From Microplitis mediator (taxonomy: Eukaryota > Arthropoda > Insecta > Hymenoptera > Braconidae): a stretch of DNA of 64,000 bases. The stretch lies in contig NC_079969.1 of the NCBI RefSeq assembly GCF_029852145.1, positions 13,962,642 to 14,026,641 of the forward strand, read 5' to 3'. The position numbers and the translations under genes were made by a program. Under the pieces are notes generated by a model that was given only the letters and a program-made list of their open reading frames with translations, was not told the origin of the DNA and made no database searches. Shown here in pieces: positions 55,989 through 64,000 of this stretch; within the stretch, counting starts at the first letter, position 1; each line of letters begins with the position of its first letter.

Positions 55989-57358
55989 TAGTTTCTTGAG
56001 ATAATAAAAAGTCACCATTATGCCAGTGTGCTTTATATGTAAAAAAATTTATTCCACTCGTGCGTGCTATTCACGTTTTATCATGCCTAAAATGCGAACC
56101 CTAAATGGCCCTTTACCGACTGGTGAAAAATTATTTGTCAAAACGCAATAAAGATGTCTACTATCCCGGCCATTGTGACGTAATGAAAATAAACGCAATT
56201 ATCTTTCGAGCTCTTACTGAATATGGGGTAATTACCATTCCTTGTTGCTACTCATTGAGTAGCCAAGATTGTGATGCCGAATGTTTTTTTTTTCACCGTG
56301 TCACTAAACAGCTATTGAGACTTCGCTTTTTAGGCGATTAATAAAACGTGAATAGCGCATATGAGTTGAATAAAATTATGGGTGCAACATGTCGCTTCGC
56401 TCTTGCCTGCGCACCTGCGACTCGTGCTAAACGCATCGCGCTAACACATTATGAATCACTTACCCTACTAGTTACGCCAATGACTATTACACTTTGGAAA
56501 TCCTAGAGGAACGTTTTAATGATTACCACCATTATGATTGTAGTCAACAGCTTAAATGTGTGACGTAACGATTTGATTTATTTAATATTTATTAGTTATT
56601 GAGTACATATTCATAACTGTAAGATATTTGGGCTACATAATCCATCGAAGCATTACGCCCCAATGTATAATTTGTATCTTTAAATTAAATATTTCAGCCG
56701 GGTATTGAGGCTTTGGAAACGTTGACCGCCGGACGGGAAAAATCGATATATTTGTCCTGAACACTACCGTGGCTGATTTAATGAATTAAATCATTATTAT
56801 TTAATTAATTAATTAATTGCATGAGTTAAAAATATAAAATTTGGATAAATACATATTACGTATAATTAGATATTTATTAACGTATCATTCAGGGTTAAAA
56901 AAAATTTTTATTATTGATTTATTTAATCAAAGTAAGGCCCAGGGCTAAATAATTAGGGGCGATTGACACGCTCCATGGGTGGTCGGAAGGTGGTTACCCG
57001 AAAAACTAATCAGAGAGATACGAATACTCATTGTGCGCAGACATGCTGTCGTTGTTAGTACCTTTTTGTTGTGCGTTCATTATAATTTAAAAAATTAAGT
57101 TATTAATAAATATGAATGATTAATTAAATTCCACCGGGTGATTTTTGATTCCATTCAGTTGGTTTGATCTTTGATTTGCCGAAATTTTATCTCTGAACAA
57201 GTACCTTGTATTTTCCTCGTCGTATATCACCTGTTGATACCGGTAAATGTTGGTTACCATTAGGAATTCACGTGCTTGACTTAAATAATACGCATGGATA
57301 ATTTTATAATTTACTAGAAAAATTAGTAATAATATTGCAAGTAAATTATTCATTATTA
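55989..57358. other. Noncoding stretch with an inverted CTATTCACGTTTTAT
   Basis: CTATTCACGTTTTAT (about 56067) and ATAAAACGTGAATAG (about 56341) enclose about 260 bp including a 78-codon ORF, a possible small TIR element. From 56370 to 57358 no feature is supported apart from ATTA repeats near 56795. Confidence 0.4.
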
Positions 57359-57689
57359 CCCTCGCAGATTTGAATCACGGTGGAAACACCGTGGAAGTGT
57401 AAACACCGTGGATCCACTGTGGTAACACGGTGGGTTTGTTCCATTTCACCACCGGGTATACACAGTGTTTCCACTGTGATTACGCAGTGTATCCACCATG
57501 ATTCCACGGTGGCTTTGTGCTATTTCACCACCGTGGTTTCACGCTGTATCCACCGCGTAATCACAGTGAAAACTCCGTGTATACACGGTGGTAAAGCCAC
57601 CGTGGAATCATGGTGGATACACCGAGTAATCACAGTGGTAAAATGAAACAAACCCACCGTATTCCCACCGTGATTTAAATCTGCGAGGG
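57359..57689. mobile_element. 331-bp MITE made of CACGGTGG-type motifs
   Basis: TIRs CCCTCGCAGATTTGAATCAC and, in reverse complement, CCCTCGCAGATTTAAATCAC, next to TA on both sides. The inside is a dense array of CACCGTG/CACGGTGG/CACTGTG words in both orientations, so nearly the whole element can pair with itself. Confidence 0.88.
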
Positions 57690-57966
57690 TATTGACTTAT
57701 ATCTATATACGTATATAAATATATACTATATGCGTAGATAGATATATACAGTCGAGTACCCGTCATAAGTCTAGCCTAGGGGACGCAGGAGAAATTTTTC
57801 GTGGAATTTCAGCATCCCTACTCCCGCGTGATTAGTTTTGTCGCTCGACGTCCCGGGTAAGCCTGCTTTATTTCTTTGTGCCGTCTTAACGTTTTCAAAT
57901 GTTTTTGTGGTGCGTTTATACATACAGCACAAAAAATAATTTTAACGAAACATCAATGGTTTCATG

Positions 57967-58458
57967 GTAAGTTTATTTAATTAATTATTACAATAATTAT
58001 CAAATAAAGTTTGTTCATAAAGGTCGGCAGTTCTTCCCATTTTTTAATGTAATTTTACCGGTGTATTTATACATAGCTTTAAAATTATTTAAACACTTGA
58101 TGGCATTAGTTTACATATTTTAGCAATATTTTCTATTAACTTCTTAAAATAAATATGTACGTGACGTAAAATTGTGGTCATGCAGTCAAAAAACTTTTTA
58201 ACTCCACAGTTTTAATTAATTAAGTAACTATATGTTGACATATGTGTATTATCACTCTAACTATCAATCATTCAATTTACAAATTAATATTAAAAAAAAA
58301 TAATAATAATAGATAAAAAAAAATTAATTTTGGCCTTAAATGAAAAATATTCTAAAAGAAACGTTTTATTGGATAATAGAAAAACTAAGAATTAAGCCTT
58401 TTCTGTGTTGTGTTTTTTTTAACCTTCTTTTTATAATTAATTTTCATATTTTTTGCAG
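57967..58458 (+). other. Predicted 5' intron of the Tigger transposase gene
   Basis: Donor CATG|GTAAGT and acceptor TTTTTTGCAG|TGAAATATG, the latter 6 bases before the start codon. It lies inside the element's 5' untranslated region. Confidence 0.55.
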
Positions 58459-58464
58459 TGAAAT

Positions 58465-60300
58465 ATGGCTGCAGTAGTTCCAAACTCTATAAAAGACTGT
58501 TCAGTAGGAACATTTAATGATCCTTTGAATGATCATTTAGAATTGCCTAATCAAGAGAACAAAAGAAAAGAAGAAAGTGCAGTTAAAAAAAGTAGTTTTT
58601 CGTTCAAAGAAAAATTGAAGATTATTAATTTGTTGAATACACAATCAAAAGATGATGTCTGCGTCCAATTCAATTTGGATAAAAGCACGTCGAATAAATA
58701 GATTAAACAGTCGACAAAAATTAAAGAGATTTGTAAAAATATCCATGGTAAGAAGTTAAAAAAACAAAAAATAACTGAGATTAGCGAACTTGATGACATG
58801 ATGTACGCTTGGTTTCTTAATCAACGAGCTAGAGGTGCTCCTTTATCTGGACCTATCTTGAAAGCACGAGCTTTAGTTTTGGCTGAATGCTTAGGAATAA
58901 AAAATTTTAAAGCAAGTTATCACTGGTTTGATGGTTGGAAGGAGCGTAAGAATGTACGACTATTGCGGATCCAAGGGGAGAAACTATCTGCTGATGAACC
59001 TGCATCAATTAGCTTCAAAGATAGTTTTCAAGATATTATTAAGAAAAATAAATGAACAAAAGCCCAAGTATTCAGTTTTGATGAATCTATGCTTAATTCT
59101 AAAATCCTGCCAGCTTATACATTTGTATCAAGCAGTGAATAACGAGCGTCTGGCTTCAAAAAAAACAAGAGCCGTGTTATATTTGCGACGTGTTCGAATG
59201 CAGATGGTTCGCTTAAAATTCCTATACTTATTATTGGGCGCTCTGCGAAACCCAGGGTTTTAAAAAGTCGTTCTGCTGGAACATTACCTGTCTTTTATAC
59301 TTATTACAAAAGCTCGTGGATGACCTCTGCTATTTTTCAGAATTGGTTTGAGACAGAGTTCGTGCCTAAAGTTCAAATATTCTTGCGTCAAAAAGAGTTG
59401 CCGATGAACGCTATTATTTTAGTTGACAATTGTAAATCACACGTAATGTTAAGTGTTGGAGACATTAAAACAGATTATTTCCCACCGAATATAAGATCTA
59501 TCGCGCAGCCTATGGACCAAGGAATTCTGTAAACATTGAAAAAAAGGTACAGAGCTCGACTTGTAGCATCTCTTGTTGATGCTGCGAAAAAAGGAACTTC
59601 TATTCCTGAACATTTGAAAAGTATCACTTTAGATAACGTCGTGAATTGGATTAGTGAAGCTTGGAATGAAATGTCTTCATCAAAAATCTATTGGTGTTGG
59701 TGAAAATTTGGCCAGTCCAGACCCGTGATGCTGAAACCCAAACTGAGTCAACACCAAAAGTCTTGACTTCGTTGTCCTTGATGGTAGAAAATGAGTCTGA
59801 TGAAACAATGTTTGATAAGTTAATTAATGCTGATAAAGTTCTTGAATCATTGAGATCTTTACAAGAGTTTGCAGGTATACTAAAAGTAGCTGTCGACTCG
59901 TGGATGAGTAAAACCGAGAATTGGGGTATAAAAACTTTATTTTATTAAATATTTAGTTAATAATTTATCATTATTATTTATATAGCTACCAAAAATTTTT
60001 ACTAGAAATACAGAAAATTAAAATAACATGGATTTGTTAAGTTAGTTAGCAAATCTTAACTCATTCATTTAGCAATAAAATTTCTTCTTTCTTTTCACTG
60101 AAAATGTGATTTTTTTATGCATAAACTACAGATGAAGCTGATGTGCAGAAACGTGAAGAAAATGTCGACTTAGATATGATGGACTTGTCTTCTACTAATT
60201 ATAATAATTATAATGAAAATCTTAATGTTAACACTCTATCAGATTTTTCAGTTGTAAGAGATGCTCTAAATGTAATGTATGACTATAATCATGATGAATG
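58465..60300 (+). pseudogene. Tigger/pogo transposase with CENP-B type DNA-binding and DDE domains
   Basis: ATG at 58465 (58465-58701, stop TAG). Same frame continues: CENP-B-like region (AWFLNQRARGAPLSGPILK, FKASYHWFDGWKERKN); stop TGA 59053-59055; first Asp in FSFDES; stop TAA 59140-59142; NADGSLKIPILIIG; second Asp in ILVDNCKSH (about 59430); third Asp in QPMDQG, with the catalytic triad intact; stop TAA 59530-59532 right after GIL; KKRYRARLVASLVDAAKKG; ITLDNVVNWISEAWNE; frameshift near 59690; KIWP. A predicted intron 59926-60131 joins TENW|DEADVQK in frame to the acidic end NYNENLN...YNHDE, stop 60300. Four nonsense codons and one frameshift make it inactive; it cuts and pastes DNA at TA when intact. 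Confidence 0.9.
59926..60131 (+). other. Predicted last intron of the Tigger transposase gene
   Basis: Donor GG|GTATAA and acceptor AACTACAG|ATGAAG. Splicing keeps the reading frame and joins two coding-like segments; without it the ORF ends at 59948. Confidence 0.6.
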
Positions 60301-60691
60301 AATTCTACAGTATTTAATCTTAATCCAATGAGTCGGTACAAAATATAAATAGAAAATTCTCCGTATTAAATTGTTTATTTTTTTGTATTCCTAATCAATA
60401 ATAATTATAATAATGATAAAAAACTTCATCTGATTGCGTAATCTTAAGGATTATTGTGAGTTTAATTATTTATATCTATAAAAAGACAGTTGCTTTTCAA
60501 TACTTTCAACGGAGGCTTATTCGGGGTATAAGCCTGGCACAAAACGAGAAAAAGCGGTTAAGTGGGGGAAGCTGTTTTGTCTCAGTTACTGCTGATTGAG
60601 GGGAAGAGGCTCAATAGGGGAACGCTTATGACGGGTACTCGACTGTATTCATTTCTTTGTTCGAGCTTTTGCTCCTTGCTTCTATTATATA

Positions 60692-60794
60692 TGGGGCATT
60701 TCACGCCAAATCGACCACTTTTGAACCCGACCCCTTTAGATTTGGCTGAAAATTTTTTCTTTTTCTCTACCCCATCAAAAACGTTTCTCATAAT
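60692..60794 (+). mobile_element. Left end of a TGGGGCATT foldback, split by the Penelope-like element
   Basis: TGGGGCATTTCACGCCAAATC matches the 25897 foldback end. It breaks off at the 13-bp target duplication and resumes at 63631. Confidence 0.75.
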
Positions 60795-60844
60795 ATTTTA
60801 AATGACTTGATCTTGGGAATTTTGGACAATAAGTGAAGATTTTA

Positions 60845-60900
60845 TGTTATAAAATTTGCAACGTTTCGCTGATTTATTTTAGCTTCATCAGGCGAACTAA
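60845..60900 (-). ncRNA. Candidate hammerhead ribozyme motif of the Penelope-like element
   Basis: Minus strand: CTGATGA (60891-60885), a short GCT...AGC stem, then GAAAC (60867-60863). These are the two conserved core strands of a hammerhead, and Penelope-like elements are known to carry hammerheads. The stem III and cleavage-site UH were not convincingly placed, so activity is unproven. Confidence 0.5.
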
Positions 60901-61419
60901 CAATCAAAAAATTTTTTTGTTAATATAAATATTTGACATATGAAACAAATATAACTAAAAGTAACAATAGTTACTCTTATGGTTAATATCCTTGTTTAGT
61001 TCTTACAAAGTCAATGGATGTAATAGAGTAAAATAGCATATTGATAATATCTATCATTTTCTCAAATGACAATGTTAACAACTTGCTTAGATTTCTCTCA
61101 AATACCATTCTAATTAATAAATGAATAAGACAAAATAAAATTCAACAACGTCTGTCTGTCAAGTGTGTTTACAACTGACTTACAGGTCAGATCATTTTAA
61201 CTATCATGGTGAGGATAATTAAAATGATATCTATTACTTTATCTACAATCTTTGGCGGAAATACTTAAATGAAGCCCTGCATTCGAGAGACATCACTATA
61301 CATTTCAATTACATTTTTTTTGTAACTAAGTTATAAAATGACTCGAATGTATTAACGTTACTATTATACAAATATAAAACAATAATTAAATAAGACTACA
61401 TTTATCTAAAATTAAATAA
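60901..61419 (-). other. 3' noncoding region of the Penelope-like element
   Basis: AT-rich, no ORF, between the GIY-YIG stop and the hammerhead-like motif. Confidence 0.5.
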
Positions 61420-62262
61420 TCAAACGTGGTTTCTCAAGTTCCAAATGAAATCATTATATAAAACACTGAGTCCTTGAGTTCCAGATCTGAAGTTTACGTT
61501 ATTTGATGTTTGGATATGCACCATCTCGCTCACATTCCTTTTGAAAAAGTTGTTTTCGTAATCCAATATTTCAGCTTTATCAAATTGGAAAACATGGCCA
61601 GTCCCTAAATGATGTGCCGCTAATGCTGTTCTATCGGTCTTTATGATGTTCTCCGGCTTACAGTCAGTCCTATGTTGACTAATTCTCATTTTCAACTTTT
61701 GTTTTGTTTGTCCCACATAAATTTTATTACAAGGACAGGGTATCTTGTACACCAGGCAAGACTTGTCATCATTGTTGACCTTGTCTTTCAGCTGATTGTG
61801 CAAAAGTTTTACGTTTAATAAGTTGTAATAAACCAATTTGCACTTGGGTGATCTGAACAAGAGCCCAATCTTTGGTGACACAGTACTAATATATGGAAAC
61901 CTACAAAATGCCCACTGCATATTCCCAGCATTGCTTCTGAGATTATTCTTAATTCTTTCCTTTGTTGTTACTTCACATATTCTGATGACTGAAACCGGGT
62001 ATCCGTTCAATGACAATAATTTTTTTACCTTATTCACACTTACTTCCACTTTGGTTTGATGACTGACACGTATAGCTCTATTTAAACAACCTTGAGCTAC
62101 TCCAAGTTTTTGACACAAAGGATGATTCGACTTCAAGTTTAACATCCTTCCAGAACTATACGGTTTGTTGTACCAGCTAGTGACTAGCTCACCATCAGCT
62201 GATCTATGGATTAACACATCGAAATACGGGAGACAGCCATTGTTTTCGATCTCAACTGTGAA
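61420..62262 (-). pseudogene. RT thumb and GIY-YIG endonuclease part of the Penelope-like element
   Basis: Continues the RT frame after the TAA. Thumb/linker YFDVLIHRSADGELVTSWYN, then KSCLVYKIPCPCNKIYVGQT, LKMRISQH and HHLGTGHVFQF. The pattern VYKIPC-C-KIYVGQT...R...H is the GIY-YIG nuclease core with the CxC insertion seen in Penelope elements. Stop at 61420. In intact elements this domain nicks the target for primed reverse transcription. Confidence 0.92.
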
Positions 62263-63602
62263 TTAAATGATCTTGTCAATAGAGTTAAACTTCTGAAGCG
62301 TTAAATCCATCTGTTCACTTGGTAGTGCTGTGAAAAGGTCATCAACATAAGCTTTAAACGTTGGAACTTCAAAGTCGAGTAGATCTAAAACCTTCGATTT
62401 ACATAATCGACTGCGATAATTGCTAACACGGGACTAGCTGGACTTCCCATGGCACAACCTTCTTTCTGGAGATAAAACTTGCTATCAATTACAAAATACC
62501 CCGAATCAAAACAAAATTCTATCAACTTAATCAGAAGATCTTTATTTAGGTCGACGTGCTCGCTGATTTCGTCCCAGTGTTCTTTAATGATTTTGCTGAC
62601 CAGGTCCTTGTGAACATTAGTAAAGAGCGAAACTACATCAAATGATACCAAAACATAGTGTTCTTCTAACTTCACAAACTTGATGTTTTCTACAAACTGA
62701 AACGAATCTTCTACATTATATTTTGAGTTCATCATATAGGATGAGAGAACTTTATGTAAGTATTTGGCTAGTTCATAATCAGGTGATCCAATACTGCTCA
62801 CTACTGGTCTCAACTTGCAACCAGTCTTATGTGTCTTGCGAAGTCCATAAATCCTTGGTGGTATGGCACTATATGTACGTATTCTTTTGCCTACCAAGGT
62901 ATCAATCTTACCAGCTTCAACTAATTTCTTAATTAATCTATTCCCGATGTTCTGAAGCTTAGACGTAGGATCTACTTCCATTTTTTTATATGTGTTAGTG
63001 TCGTTAACCGTAGCGTTCATCTCCTTGATGTATTCCTCTTTCCACATTATCACCGTCGAATTGCCTTTATCTGATCTCATCACTACAAGTTCTTCATGGT
63101 TCTTGAGAAACTCTTTAGTTGCTTTGACGTCCTTGATAATATCCAAAGTTTGTTTAGCAACACACTTGCCTTTTTTATGATTCTTTGTGAAATTAGTTAT
63201 TACATTTACCCCGTTAGCTCTCATGTTGTTTTTCGAATCTATAAGTTCATCATTAGAGAGATCATCCGCTTTCACTTTACTAATACATCCTTCCAGGTCT
63301 TTAATGATCTTGTCAATTAGAAGATTCCTCTGGTCAGATGGTAATCCAAAATTTGAGTCTAACCTCAAAACTCTTTCAACATTAGCTGGGAGTGACCTAT
63401 TTGTAAAATTATAGATGATTTTCTCAATGGTGTCATCACGATGCTCTTCAGTATTGATGTTTAATTTATCAAATTTCCGAATATTATCAGATTTAATCTT
63501 GATAAAATTCTTTTCTTGATGCCGACTCAAAGAGTTTAAAATTCGAGCCCATTGAGTTGGTGGCAACGTGTTGCTCAGTTGCATTTCTAAATCTTGCATC
63601 AA
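62263..63602 (-). pseudogene. Penelope-like reverse transcriptase
   Basis: From 63599 (ATG) on the minus strand. N-terminal linker, then RIYGLRKTHK, LRPVVSSIGSPDYELAKYL, SFDVVSLFTNV, and KEGCAMGSPASPVLA in order, the standard PLE blocks. At about 62390-62410 the frame slips by one base: the first frame ends at 62385, but the other frame carries KVLDLLDFEVP and the catalytic box AYVDDLFTALP (about 62350). A TAA at 62263-62265 then precedes the segment VEIENNGCLPYFDVLI that leads into the endonuclease. One shift and one stop, so recently inactivated. Confidence 0.9.
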
Positions 63603-63643
63603 ACCCCGAATACTAGTAATTTTCCAGACCGTTTCTCATAATT

Positions 63644-64000
63644 TTTTCAAATTTTTTCACCCAACCAAAAAAAAGTTATAAATTTTTAAAAAAAATGGCT
63701 TTTTTTGTGTTCAATAGCTATAACTTGTTTAAAGTTCGAATGATTGGGACGTTTTTTTTTCAAAATTTTTGTTTTCAAATGTGCTTTTCGAAAAAAAATA
63801 CAAAAAAATCATTGCAACCTATTTTCATTGCTTTTTAATAAATTTTTGGAAAAAATCGAAAATTTTTTGATGTTTACCATTTTTGATTTCTGATTTTTTT
63901 TTTTATATAAAACTTTGACATTTTCTACAAATTCTTAAATTTTTTCTAAGTTTTCTTCAACTAGCCTTATTTCTCATAACACCATGCTTAAAATTTTTGA
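63644..64000 (+). mobile_element. Continuation of the TGGGGCATT foldback, runs off the window
   Basis: TTTTTTCACCCAACCAAAAA, AAAGTTATAAATTT and AATAGCTATAACTT follow the same order as 26010-26095 of the 25897 foldback, resuming after the 13-bp duplication of the Penelope-like insertion. Confidence 0.7.

Larger units (their letters stand above)
57749..60645 (+). mobile_element. Tigger/pogo DNA transposon, full length, inactive
   Basis: Perfect 21-bp TIR CAGTCGAGTACCCGTCATAA+G at the left and, in reverse complement, at the right (60625-60645), flanked by TA on both sides. The CAGT start and TA target are as expected for pogo/Tigger. The internal gene is described separately. Total 2897 bp. Confidence 0.95.
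60795..63630 (-). mobile_element. Penelope-like retroelement with 13-bp target-site duplication
   Basis: Flanked by CGTTTCTCATAAT at 60782-60794 and 63631-63643. Minus-strand order: RT (63602-62263) then GIY-YIG endonuclease (62262-61420), then a 3' region with a hammerhead-like motif. Only about 28 bases precede the RT frame, so the 5' end is truncated. It lies inside a foldback arm that continues at 63644. Confidence 0.93.

Noticed and set aside
56105..56341. 78-codon ORF
   Set aside because: Short, no domain, enclosed by an inverted CTATTCACGTTTTAT; a small repeat is more likely.
57359..57689. CRISPR-like array of CACGGTGG repeats
   Set aside because: Repeats are irregular, occur in both orientations and lie within a TIR-bounded element in a eukaryotic genome.

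Overview
The window is eukaryotic, AT-rich and almost entirely transposable elements. The only host coding sequence I can support is one exon on the minus strand (51895-52042). It encodes part of a synaptotagmin-7-type C2A domain and has clean splice sites on both sides. The exon residues, the TAA-targeted Dong-like elements, the R1-like, Penelope-like and Tigger/pogo elements, and the base composition all suggest an arthropod, most likely an insect. I cannot fix the species; a parasitoid wasp would fit but is a guess. The simplest reading is that most of the window is long intron of a synaptotagmin-7 gene transcribed from the minus strand.

Layout. 1-5570: two Dong/R4-type non-LTR retrotransposons in tandem, joined by a TAA microsatellite; the first is open to the window edge and the second is 5'-truncated with one nonsense codon. 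5.6-9.6 kb: AT-rich noncoding DNA with two minisatellites and an LTR-like motif. 9.6-13.6 kb: a 3 kb foldback element whose ends match those of the next transposon. 13.6-15.0 kb: Ser/Thr-rich 60-bp coding-like repeats split by a MITE. 16.3-21.95 kb: a long-TIR DNA transposon with a broken ISL2EU/Harbinger-like transposase, interrupted by two copies of an interspersed repeat that I call the CTTCCCGC family. 22.2-27.8 kb: four foldback (palindromic) elements, one nested inside another. 27.8-32.9 kb: a complete but inactivated Gypsy element. 32.9-33.9 kb: a solo LTR. 34-37 kb: another foldback and two more CTTCCCGC copies.

37.1-43.6 kb: a very young LTR insertion (LTRs differ at 3 of 1184 positions, TSD TATC) whose internal region is gutted. 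43.9-48.3 kb: a Penelope RT fragment, another CTTCCCGC copy and an R1-like LINE remnant on the minus strand. 48.9-50.8 kb: a chimeric foldback with MITE insertions. 51.9 kb: the synaptotagmin exon. 52.4-54.2 kb: another foldback. 54.2-57.3 kb: mostly featureless, with a tRNA-like sequence and one small ORF. 57.36-57.69 kb: a MITE built from CACGGTGG-type motifs. 57.75-60.65 kb: a complete Tigger/pogo element with TIRs, TA TSD and predicted introns but several stops. 60.7-64 kb: a foldback split by a Penelope-like element with a 13-bp TSD and a hammerhead-like motif.

No operon-type cooperation exists here. The genes are independent mobile elements, many stacked inside one another. The nesting gives a relative insertion order, and one small family (CTTCCCGC) has spread into poly-T tracts of the others.
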